Origin: Sphagnum compactum
Lineage: Eukaryota; Bryophyta; Sphagnopsida; Sphagnales
Direction of reading: 5' to 3'
DNA: 64,000 bases
Assembly: GCA_965153455.1 (NCBI GenBank)
Contig: OZ234496.1
Span: forward strand, 16,732,304-16,796,303
Positions 38,801 through 49,996 of the stretch are shown here, one piece after another. Below the pieces are notes generated by a model. That model was not told the origin of the DNA. It was given only the letters and a program-made list of their open reading frames with translations, and did not search any database. Position numbers and translations under genes: made by a program. How positions within the stretch are numbered: the first letter of the stretch is position 1; each line of letters opens with the position of its first letter.

Positions 38801-41800
38801 ACAGTTCATCAACAATGACTTAAACATGTATGACAATGAAAGTGACACACCTGTGCTGGCTCGAACTTCTAACTATGAGGAACTTGGCCAGGTAACCAGT
38901 GAAGGACTGTTGCTCACACTTTGTGGACAAGTTGCTCAAGACCATTTTTCAATCATTTTTAGAGGCAAAGGCGACGATGATGAGTCCTCAATTTATGGCA
39001 GTGGGAGAATCTAAGAAACATCTACACACTCATGTGGTATGATCTGAATTACACTGCACAAATTCAGAGAATCATTTCCATGGAACTCATTAATGGGTGG
39101 TTTTGAGTCTGAAGTTGGTTGGATACTCTTTTGAGTTTGGTGTCTTTGGTTGTGCAGATAGAGTACATATTTTCAGACAAGACAGGCACACTGACTTGAA
39201 ACCTGATGGAATTCTTCAAATGCTCCATAGGTGGTGTGATGTATGGCACTGGTATAACAGAGATTTGACAAGCTTCAGCTCATTAGCTGGGTGTTCCGCT
39301 TGAGGAGGTCAACATGCTCACAAGCTCTAATGTCATTTCCACATTCTTTTCTGCAAAACCATATTACACAGCACATAGATCTTCCTGAACCAACCTCTTC
39401 TACACACACAACCAAATTGCAACTGATCAATTGTGAACCTTCAATACATTTGAATGTGAGGAAAATGTTTTTGCAGTCACTGTGACTATCTATAATTATG
39501 CAACTCAGGCATGTAGGGTGGTCATAGCTGGTGTCCTCCTCAACATTCAATCAGCACTTTCTAGATGTTAGAATGTTTGTGCTACCAGGTTCTACAGTCA
39601 GAGGATGCCATATGAGAGAAAGGTTTCAACTTTGATGATAGGAGACTTATGAATGGGCATTGGAGGAATGAACCCTACCGGGGAATTCGCAAGGCATACT
39701 TTCAATGCTGCTCCAGGTGTGATTTTTCTAGGCTTCTTTCAACAGGGTGTCATATCTCAAGTGTCAATGTGTTATACTCCATCTTGTATGAACCTTTCTT
39801 CTGTTTTCAAGTTCTTGCTGATTTCTAGTTCTGATGTCAGGAGTTTTTCAGATGTCTGGCAATATGCCATACAGTGCTGCCAGAAGGGGAGGACATACCA
39901 GAATCCATTGTATATCAGGCAGCTTCTCCTGATGAGTTTGCACTGGTTGTTGCAGCCAAAAACTTTGGATTCTTCTTTTATGCGTTAGCCTTCTGTCCAG
40001 AGATTGATTACATTTAAGAAAATGTCATTCCACAATGTAACTGCAGAAACAAGACATTGTAAATTCTGATAGACTTCCTGCCTGTGCATGATAGAAATGA
40101 AAATTCACATCCAAGTAGATCTGTTGAGATAGCTGAACAAACAAATGGCTAGCAGGAGGTTGCCAAGTACAATCTGGGTGCGAGAATCACATGCAGAAAT
40201 CATGGGGCGTGTTGTAGATGTGGAGTATGAGATCTTGAATGTTCTGGAATTCAACAGGGGCTAATGTTGGTTGACATCAGCTGAATGTAATCACATCATG
40301 TTGATCCTCATTGGAGAAGATTTCATTTGTCAAGTCAGTTCGGATGAGAATGTTGAGCCTAAAGAACCTAAAAGCCTGTTAATTCATACTCAAGCCACTG
40401 GAGCTTTCACTGCCCTGTGGACTTGAAGAGAACAATCACTCCTCATTTGTACATTCTTATGTGTGGGATGTTTCCCCATCACAAGAATGTCTAAATCTTT
40501 TCTACTCTGGTATGGCTGTGTCTGGAGCAGCACCAGGAAGTGCCAGTCAGTAATTTGCCGTCATCCCAGTGGAAGGCTGGTCTTGTATTGCAAGGTAAAG
40601 TCTTCCTTTTCAGACTCACAGCAAGACCTCTTGTTTTTACAGTTATATGCTGCAGATGGTGAGATTGCTTTCTGGGCAACAAAAGCATAGTCAGATCTAT
40701 AGGGTAGAGTTCATGGTTGTTCAGGGTACTTATCCCTAGCATGTAGATAGACTACCATGCCTGCAACCACAACAGTGGAATGGCAGGCTTGTCTGCAACA
40801 TTCCACTTGCAGCTGCAACTAGAGAAGACAATTTCTGCAGATTTTGGAGCTTATCTTGCAAGTGTGACACAGAATCAAACAGTAGGAATATTGAAGTGTC
40901 CACATGACATTAGATATGGGTGTGGGTGGATTGACACAGGGTGCTGATAGAGTCATCTATGATAGAATAGCTGATGGTGAAGAAAACAAGCTCAAAGACA
41001 TCACATGGGATCATCTAGAGAAATTTGGGGTTGATGGACTCCGTACCTTGTGTTTGGCAGATCGTGACTTGGATCCCCAGTTATATGAAACATGGAATGA
41101 ACTGTACAATCAGGCTAAGTCAGCTTTACGTGATCAGAAGGAAAAGATTGATGCAGTAAGGGATTTTCCATTATGTGGGATCTTCAATCAAATACCCCAT
41201 TTCATGTTGCATACTTTGAATCAGAAGAGTGGAAATGTGGTTGCAAGGTAATTAAGTATGGTGGTCTAGGTGATCTGTAACTTTTCTGGGTCCATCATCT
41301 TGATCCTCATCAGACTGCAGTATGCAAATGGAACATGCTGGCTTTCATAAATAATTTATAAGCAGTAGTTTCAATGTCATGTTCACTTATTTCAACTTAA
41401 TGTTCAACTGGATCCTTTTCTGGTTCTTGAGCTCTGTGTGTGATTCAAACATGGTAATTCTGAAGAGTTGTGTTATTGTGGGGTTTTTGTAGGTGGGGAA
41501 CTGACTGAGAAAGATTTGATTCTACTTGGGTGCACAGCAATTGAGGACAAACTGCAGGAAGGGGTCCCCACCTGCATAGATACTCTTGCAAAAGCTGGTA
41601 TCAAAATTTGGGTTCTCACAGGTGACAAAATGGAGACAGCCATTAACATTGGCTATGGTTTGATACTGTCGTGACCAGATATGAACTCTAGGAATTTCCA
41701 GCCTGGTGAAAGAGTAGCTTGAGCAGGTTTATGAGGTGAGATCAGGAATTGTGGAGAGGGTGAGAAGGAAGAAAGGGGGAGGTCATGTAGACAACTGTTG

Positions 41801-44514
41801 AGAAATGGTTAGAGAAGCATATCGTTATGCAGACCTGATGAGACAGAAGACAATCTAGTTTGAGGACTTGAAGAAGTGAAAAGCAGTTTGAAATGGATGT
41901 TGTGCAGCTTGCAGTTTGCTAAACAATGAGATGAAACAATTTATTATCAGCTCGGAAGTCAAGGCAATCCGAGATGTTGCAGAAAGAGTGAGTATGGAGC
42001 TCCTTCACCACTGCTGGCATGCATGCTTCATCGTGGATAAATTGGGTCAAGAAGGAATTAGTATCTTACACAACAGTGCTATGTTTTGCAGGGTGATCCT
42101 TTGGAGACAGCCCAGGTAATAGAGGACTCAGTCACAAGGCAACTGCAGGACTGTCTTAGGGAGGCTAATCAGTGGGAAGGTGAAATAGATATGGCTCTTG
42201 TGATTGATGGTCGGTGTCTCATGTGTGCATTGGACCCTGATAAGCTTCGAGGTGCATTTCTCCAGTTTTGTATACAGTGCAAGGCTGTCATCTGCTGCCG
42301 AGTTTCTCCCTTGCAGAAAGCTCAGGTCCCTTTGGTTATCCCTTGTTCAGTGATGGTGTTCCTTTTTTGTCAGTCCTCTTTATGTTGAAAACTCTCTGCA
42401 ATGTTTGCAAGGTTTGTTTGATAAAGTTCCAGTCTTATGGAACCCAAATACTGATGGCTGCATGATGACCATTTCCAGGTGCATCCACTGCAAAACCTCT
42501 CTCTTTGATGTTTGGCACTGAAAATGGTTTTGGCACCTTGTCTAGGTTACCAATTTGATGCAAAAAAGATAACCCTGAGCATTGGTGATGGGGCCAATGA
42601 TGTGAGTATGATTCAAGCTGCTCATATTGGGGTTGGAATAAATGGCCAAGAAGGTATGCAAGCTGTCAGGGCTTGTGACATTGCCATTCCACAGTTTCGA
42701 TTCCTCACCGATTTGCTTTTAGTGCAGGACGGTGGTCTTATTTGCGCATTTCTAGGGTACATCTCCCTGCATTCCCCTTCCAGAAGATGTTTCATGCTCA
42801 TTTGTTACAGAGGATTGCGGTTCTGGAGAACAGTATTGTTTGCATGCTCTCTTGTGAAAATCAATCTGATGTGTTGCCTAACAGGTAGTGGTATATTTTT
42901 TCGACAAGAATCTGGCATTTACCTTGACACAATTTTAGTTCAACACATATACAGGGTATTCAGGCCAGCGATTCTATGATGATTGGTTCCAGTCACTCTA
43001 CAATGTTGTGTTCACTGCCCTGCCAGTGTTTGCTGTTGGCATATTTGACAAGGTACTGCTACTGTATCACTTTGAGCTAGTGGAACATTTTCTGATCTCC
43101 ATTGACAAAAATTGATGCTGGTATTAGTATGTTGTTTGTTTGTATCACAGGATATGAGTGCTTCAATAGCAAAATCATGTCCACAGCTTTACAAAGCTGG
43201 CATTTGACAATCTTTACTTCAAGTGGAAGGTCATTTGGGTGTGGCTCAGCTTTGCATTGTACCAGTCCCTCATCTTCTTCATCGTTCCAGTGGCAGCAGG
43301 CATGAGTGCTCAGAATTCATCTAGCATAATGCTTGGAGTCTGGGATATTGGGACTCTGGCTTACACTTGTATAATCATAACTGTCAACCTTTGCCTCTTG
43401 ATGGCCTCAGGATACATTACAATCTGGCATCAGCTCAGTGTTGGTGGCAGTATTGTAGGCTGGTTCCTGTTTCTTTACATCTACTCTTGTGTGCAAAGCT
43501 CATGGAGACAGGTACAACTTTTCCTTGCTATTCAAATCAGGATCGAGAATGAAAACTTTGCATTCCTCATGTTTGTCAGGTTTCATTTGTAGGCTGAGAT
43601 AATTAGAGAGATAATTAGGTACATTCTTGCGTCAGTTGCACAGAACACCCTATGCTATTCGATTGTAAGGAATCAAGTCTAGGAGGAAGCTTTGACAATA
43701 AAGTTCAAGCTGTGGTTGGTTGATACTTTAACAGATTTTTTCATAATTTGTAGGGAGGTACATTCTGGGTGCTAAGAAATTTGATGAGAACTTGGTACTT
43801 CTGGTTCACCATCATCTTCATTCCTGTTGTGGCACTATCAGGAGACTTCTTCATTTTAGTGTGAGTCTCTTTACTCTTGCAGATCATCTTCATCACAGAT
43901 TGTGTTTTAACCTTCAAGCTTTGTAACTCATGCATCAGCAAACTTGCTTTCCTTATCTTAAATTTTGCATTTCAAAATGACTGGTTGCCCAATTCTGTGT
44001 TTCTTCATGTCATTGTCACAGATCTTCCTCACAATTAGACATCTGAGTCAAAACTGCAGCAATATCTAACTTCAGTTTCTCTCCTGAGTATGAAAGGTTC
44101 AATGATGAGTCAGTCAGCTTACATGTTAAAGCTATACATATATATATATGCAGATTGCAGGGTTGGTTTTTCCCATTTGATGTGTGAATAATCCAGGAGG
44201 AGGCTAAGTACCAACATGTGGCAGATGCTGATGACTATCAACGGCAGACTGAGATGATGGCTGTGCTTGATAGTTCAGCTGAACTATCAGCAGAGGAGGA
44301 GAGACAACTGGGTATGGCTCAACTTCCAAGAGAGATGTCCAAGCACACAGGATTCTCATTCGATTCCCCCAGGTTTGAATCCTTCTCTGCCATGCAAGAG
44401 GGTGTGTATGCTCCTGCCAGATCATGGGACATTGCAAGAAGTGCAAGCATGAGACCCCATTGTACACCCCAGATCTATGCAGCTAAAGCACGGAGAAAGT
44501 CAATGTTCTTTTGA

Positions 44515-45450
44515 ATTTCATCCAGTCTGCTATTGTACGTGCCCATGGGGTCTGGTGGAAAATGATTCAGAGTTTGGTTGCTGAACGGAACAGATTGCTG
44601 GTTTGCTTCTTTGCTGGAATCTGGAATTGAGGCCAACCACCATTCAAGCCAGATCACAGCCTTCTGATACACATGTTGCATTTTGTTATACTTCTCCACT
44701 TACTGTTGAAGTTCTGTATATCAAAGGTAGGTTGTTGAACCTTATTTTGTTCCAAAGAGTACTTTAGGGACATACATGCATGCCAGACTGCATAGGCCTC
44801 TATGATTATAGTTTACTTATCTGTTTGATTGTAGATCAGAGTGATGAATGTAGCATTTTCAGACTCCTGAAAATGTTATTGAATGAATTTGCAAAATTGT
44901 TCTTCAGATGGGATCAAATCAATTCTTTTCATATAATTTTCTCAATTACACACAGGCTTTGCTTTTAGTAAATCCCAGATCCTTCAGTCCATGGAGAACT
45001 CCATGATTTCAGTTAGTCCTATTTCTAATGGAGCTTACACAAAATGCACTTTAATGCTTAATCTACCCAAGAAACACAAAATTTTCACTTTGCAAGTGCA
45101 CTACCTTCTTCTTCTTCATTTTCTTGACCTTGGAATGAAGTTGATACTATTGTCATCTTATGGACAAAAGTAATATCTGTAGATGATGATGATGATGAGG
45201 TACAGTTTTGATCAAATTATTTTTTGGTCCTCTGTTGGACAGACTGGCCAGGTTCGCAGGAAAAGGCAATTTTATCTTATCAAAATGTCTGCTCTAGCTA
45301 TCTATTTGACTTCATAGCATCCAGGGTAAAGCAAAGCAGAGACAGAGAGTGTGTGTGGCATGGGTGTGCCATCCCAGGCTAAAGCAAAGAGAGAGAGAGA
45401 GTGTGTATCTGATGTGTGTGTCTAGCTTTTGTTGACAAACGTAAGCTGCT
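44515..45450. other. Spacer between two pseudogenes
   Basis: No coding sequence recognised. It contains a (GAT)n run at about 45181-45197 and GA/GT-rich simple sequence at 45330-45420. Confidence 0.5.
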
Positions 45451-46137
45451 ATGAACTGTGATTTTGATGCAGCTGAAACCCAGACACACAACATGATGGT
45501 GGCCTGTATGGTATATGTGACTGATGAGGAAATCAAAGGTCCAATCAACAATGTGAAGAAATTAGATCACATCAAACAGCTGCTGTTGCAAGTCATGAGA
45601 GGTGATGATGCTTTCAAGGGAGCAAAGATGAACTTTCCGAAGACTACATCAAATCACGTGTGCTGATAAAGATTATGAAATGATGATGTGATGTCAAGAA
45701 ATCTCAACAATCAAAACAAGCACTTATTTGTTGTTCAAAATTGCAATGAATGGAGGTTACTCAGTAGTCACTGTCTGGTGCGAGACTGACCCAAGCTGCT
45801 CTTTTACAAATTGATGGGCATGCAGATTGTGGTTTTCCATGCCAATATCAACTCTTCAGCAGCTCATATTGTGCAAATTTTGCTTCTGACGATCTGGATA
45901 TTCTCTTTTGGCTACTTTCTCTCACTGCATGGGATGTTTGGTGTGTTCGGTTAAGTCCTACCATGTGCTAATAAACATGGAGTGGGGATTCTATATATGT
46001 TCTGTTTTTGCAGTCCACACCCATGGCTTAGGAGTATTTATTACATTTGCCATATGGATGGTTGCATACGTGATGACTAAGTTGAACAGTGTATCAAGAA
46101 GTGCCTGGAGGCTGCTATTGAACACAGGTCAAATGAG
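45451..46137 (+). pseudogene. Fragment of an ACR (ACT-domain repeat) protein gene
   Basis: Three blocks match plant ACR proteins in order. First, about 45451-45679 reads CDFDAAETQTHN, then VACMVYVTDEE, then LDHIKQLLLQVMRGDD; the frame then shifts by one base to give HQITCADKDYE. Second, about 45820-45858 gives MQIVVFHANINS. Third, about 46033-46137 gives YYICHMDGC, a TAA stop at 46078-46080, and then CIKKCLEAAIEHRSNE up to a GT donor. ACR proteins are thought to sense amino acids through ACT domains. The start and the C-terminal ACT repeats are absent. The frameshift, the in-frame stop and the missing ends make this a nonfunctional remnant. The 5' break lies just before 45451. Confidence 0.78.
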
Positions 46138-46507
46138 GTACACCTTATCACCTGTCTTCACAGTTTACAAGCATTAATTTGTAAATTGAACAGCAGAGGT
46201 TTTGTATGGTAGTTTGAATACTATTTTGGAGACAATATTCTCACTGACAATTTTTTTGTCCTCTCTGAGTAGCAAGAACATCAAGAAAATCTAGAAATTA
46301 GATTAATCCCATGAGCAGGTCCTTGTCTTTCAGAGTGCTAAATAAAAACAAACTTGCCTTGGACTTTCATTAGGATTCAACTCATGGTACACTTGTATGT
46401 TAACCAGAATTTTGTTCTTCAAACCACCTCCAAATGCCGATTATGTGGTTGCTGCAGTAGGCCCAAAATTACCAAAGAGTGGTCAGTGACCAGCTCGTCA
46501 CAATCTT

Positions 46508-49500
46508 TCAGGTTAATCTGTTGCTGCTTAGCTGTGCAACTTCAAGGAAGACTTTGTGAAGTGATAGTGTTTTTGAAAAGAAAGGAGAATGATCACTGCC
46601 CTTTAAAGTGAAAACCTTCTCTGGAGGATTCTGCTTGATGATACTTTTTTGTGCAGTTGGAAGAAGTGCTTGGTCATGTGTTGTCTCCACAAAGAAGCGC
46701 CGTACACTCCCATAATTCTCAGCAGTCAGTACCAGTTTTTCCATCAGTGGTCCAAATGGAACAGGCCGCATTGAAACTTCTGCTAAGGCAATGTCCTGTC
46801 ATCACTCCCATGGTATAACTGGATATGCATTCTCAAATCCAAGAGAAATACCAAAAGGAAAACCATTCAAAGATCCTGACTTCAATAGAGATGGCAGAAA
46901 TGCAGCTGCAAATGACAGTGTTTGTACATGCAATCAATCCTACAAATGCCCAACAGAATTAATCAAGACGTGGAAATGTAGCATTCACCTTGGATGTGGT
47001 GGCATTGAAGAACAAGCTTCTAAGTGTGCTCTTGTCAAGTTTGAAAGCTGTGGGTGGACTTGGCAATCCATTCCCGTATGTGCAACTATTGGGCTCAGGC
47101 ATCAAATTGTCTGCATTCTTCTCCTGTTCCAGCACAATACCAGCACTCAAAAGTCTGATGAACTCTTCATTTATACATGTGTTCTCTCAAAATAACAATT
47201 GGAGTGTCAATTCTCTCAAATGTGTACATGATCAATTTGCATGTAATCAGCCCATCTGAACTGATTGAGTTGTGCTAAAAACAAAAATTCAAATCAATTT
47301 TTCACCTTTCAACAACCTGGTGCATACTCTGCACAGACCCAAGAGTTTTGAAGCTATGAGAAAAGTAAGCAGCTCCCTCAGACATTACTCTAGTATGCAG
47401 AATTCTTCAATTTGAATATGATGGGTTTTGGTTACAACAAGAAGCTTTGAATTTTATAGCTTAACCCCTTCATTTTGATTAAGTCTGCTGATTGATCATG
47501 AAAGGAAAGGAATGATAGGGAAGAAGAAAACATTTCTTACCTGTTGTACTGCAAGGAGGTCGAAAGCTCGCTGACCATCTGTAAGCATGGCAGCGGTGAC
47601 AAATACTGCCTTTGCAATTTGATTGGGGAATTTTTCCATGGCTAATGAGATGCACACACCTCCTATATCATGTCCCACCAAAATCACCTGAACACAGGAG
47701 AGAAGCTTGCTACATTAAGCATTAGTTGTGTGCACCACAAAACAAAGCTCTTGCTTGAAGAGTTCCATTCATTGCAAGAACACTATGTGCATTCTTAGAA
47801 AGCATCAATTGTCTGGAGTCACAGCAATAAGATGCATATCTTGAACAACATTCCTTCTGTCAGTGGATTAGTGCAGATAAGAACTAATAATGTTTGTGGA
47901 TCAGTGCAGATGAGAATCAACATGTTTGTGTATTAGTATGGATCAAAACTGAGAATCAATATTGTTTTGGAAAAGGAAAGAATTTGACTGCAGAGTACTT
48001 GATCTGCATGGAAAGTAAAACTGCACACTCTGTGCTGCTTTGCAACCAGTGTGAGAGACAGCTTTAGAAAGCTATCCTACTCTTGTGTCTACAGGTATAG
48101 AAGATGCTTAACCTGGTAGTCCAGAGTTGGCAATGAGTGCTGGGTGTTTCAGCCATGGCTTGTACAAGTGTATGCAAGGCAAGAGAGGAGGAGGAATCAA
48201 AGGCCTTTATGGTGTTTGCCATCAATGGGTGGATTAGCTTGATTGAATTCAAAGATATTTTTCTGTATGCTTTTTTGCTGCTCTTGCAAACTTTGTGATC
48301 TGCAAACACCATGGAAGGTCATGAGGATTCTCCTGAGTCCTCGTCCCAGAGTCAAAACGTAGTTGTGATTGAGAAGAGATTAGGAACTAGAAGGGAGAGA
48401 CGGAAGACCCGGATTTTGTAACAAGAACGGCAAGCGTCGCCGTATGTAGTCTACAAGTTCATGGATTCGACAATAGGTCACAGGGAAGTCTGTAACCATG
48501 CAAGCATTGGTGGAGCACATGCATTAGTGGCGAGGGTACGGAACCCAATGATCAATTTCTTGTTCTTGGGTTGATTGCCCACATGAGAAATTTCCCTGGT
48601 ATCCAATCGGACTTGGATCTGGACATGCATCTCTTTTTCCATCTCCTTCTATGGTTTCCAAAACCATTACAGAACATGAGAGGAAAAGTTGCAGGAAAAC
48701 AGGAAGGTCTGATTCCAGAAAAAAGTTCTTTCATCGTGTGGACAATCGACCCGAGGACAGGAAAGTTTGATCAGATTCAGGAGGAAGCAACTCGAAAGAT
48801 TTCTCAAGACTGGGCGGATTACAAAGTTTCCTTGGATGTTACACGAGTGATCGAGTTGCATGTTGCACGTAATCTGTCGCACGTAAACTGGGGCAGAATT
48901 TCAGCAGCTGTCGAGGGCAATCTACTATACCGGGCTTTTGAGGGGTAGAAGGATCCTTTCCACGGATGTTTCCTCTTCTAACAAAGAATGGAAAACAGAA
49001 GCAACCTGAATCTGAAATAGATTTGTGTCTAAACTGGGGAGAACACACCAAATCCCAACTGAAGATTGCCGAATTGAAGCTACAACCGCCATCATGAATC
49101 TTGATTTGAAGGAGAGTGCAAGCATAGTTAGGTGATGGCGGTACTGACCTTGCTGTTGCTTGCGGCTTTGAGCTTTAACAATGCCAGCAGGGGTTCCGCA
49201 TACTGCTCCAGTGTTGCAACCTCGTTGGGATCCGCGGAGTGCCTGCCGGAGCCTGCTAGATCTATCGCCACGGGTTCCAACCCCGAGTCTTGCAGCAACG
49301 CCAGGCTCTTATACCAGCACCAGGCCCCCATCCCCGCTCCATGCACTAGCACTATGTCTTTCGTTTCCAACGAGTCGACGCCTACCGCCATCAGGTGCAC
49401 AGCTCCTTTCTGCCAGCAAAATTGGAAACAAACATTTAATTCTGAGCTTGCATACCCTTGAGCAGCAGGAATTCATGTTTGATTCTTTCGATAGTTGCAA

Positions 49501-49996
49501 GCTCTGCACGTCTGAGAGAGGAGAGAGAGAGAGAGAGTTTTAATACCTTCGTGCCATTGGTGCCATTGAGAAGCTCTTGAGGTTTGAGAACAGCATCGTT
49601 GCCTCGACGAGGTCGAGCGCTGGAGCTGCGCTTGAACTCGAAGTTTGAGCCATTGTCGCCACAACTTAGCTTCCCTTCATCGATTGACTCTAATGTCCGG
49701 TCTTGAATCCTTGTGGAGGGAATTAGAGGAGAAGGATTTGAATTAGAACGAAACTCTTGTTGCGACAAGCTGCGTTGGAGCTTCCTCATCTGCGCTTTCT
49801 GCTGATGGTGCAACGCCATGGCCAGCGCTTGCTGCTCTATGATCAGCTCGTCCTCCGGAGCTCCTCTTCTTCGCATGCCATAATTGATTCTGCCCGACGA
49901 CACCTCATCCCAAATGCCGGTATCCAGCTTCTTCTCCTCTTCCTCCTCTTGATCCGCTGCAGTTCCCATGCACGCAATTGACAGCCGATTCCCCAT
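46508..49996 (-). CDS. MES11-like: MES11-type methylesterase-like alpha/beta hydrolase, 5 exons
   Basis: Exons 49996-49547, 49409-49149, 47687-47541, 47123-46989 and 46795-46508 are all phase 0 and give 426 residues. The start at 49996 (MGNRLSIAC) was chosen over the ATG at 50023 because relatives begin with MGN, a possible N-myristoylation site. Residues 1-150 are a Ser/Arg-rich extension as in the MES11/13/14/15 group, often annotated as chloroplast-targeted. The hydrolase domain has VLVHGAGMGAWCWY (170-183), the nucleophile-elbow position as VGHDIGG (241-247), Asp372, and His400 in LKGSDHSPFFSK. Asp244 replaces the usual nucleophilic Ser; as I recall, this is typical of the subgroup, and such members are doubted as esterases. 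The MES family cleaves methyl esters of hormones such as IAA, JA and SA. Intron 2 (1.46 kb) carries an unrelated opposite-strand open frame. The exon 4 acceptor (47124-47125) is the least certain junction. Confidence 0.9.
48571..48948 (+). other. 125-codon open frame within a MES11-like intron, opposite strand
   Basis: The frame is longer than its surroundings and of mixed composition (SSFIVWTIDPRTGKFDQ, SQDWADYKVSLDVTRVIELH). I do not recognise it. It may be a chance frame or a remnant of a captured gene. No promoter or splice context supports expression. Confidence 0.2.

Larger units (their letters stand above)
35250..44514 (+). pseudogene. ALA3-like: ALA3-type phospholipid flippase (P4-ATPase) pseudogene, introns retained
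   Basis: More than twenty exon-sized blocks follow plant ALA3 in order, most bounded by GT-AG sites: ISTTKFSLFSFLPKGLFEQ (to 35342), VTNVGPLVVVLTLSL (35976-36057), WVEIPRSKLMVGDIVK (to 36319), FPADLLFLTSPDTDGVCYVE (36474-36551), SLDGETNL (36810), [15 protein letters not shown] (37095-37201), GVVVFTGHETK (37318-37383), 37626-37747, 38500-38577, 38778-38891, the phosphorylation motif DKTGTLT (39158 on), YQAASPDE (about 39910), 40520-40592, 40935-41156, [11 protein letters not shown] (41493-41657), 41908 on, 42092 on, [14 protein letters not shown] (42546 on), 42885 on, 43151 on, 43755 on and LPREMSKHTGF (44161-44514). Lesions: TGA 39197-39199 just after DKTGTLT, an indel at 42558-42560, one base lost at 42725-42727, TAG 42936-42938 in place of Trp, TGA plus one inserted base at 43205-43208, and TGA 44185-44187. 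The N-terminal exons and one membrane-segment exon after 35342 were not found. The live gene would move phospholipids to the cytosolic leaflet with an ALIS subunit. Confidence 0.88.

Noticed and set aside
41657-41908. Apparent stop after the flippase motif [12 protein letters not shown]
   Set aside because: This is a genuine intron: G|CT joins in phase to the ACSLLNNEMKQF exon at 41908, so it is not one of the lesions.
49132-49543. Plus-strand frames of 109-120 codons over MES11-like exons 1-2
   Set aside because: They are opposite-strand shadows of a well-supported hydrolase exon.
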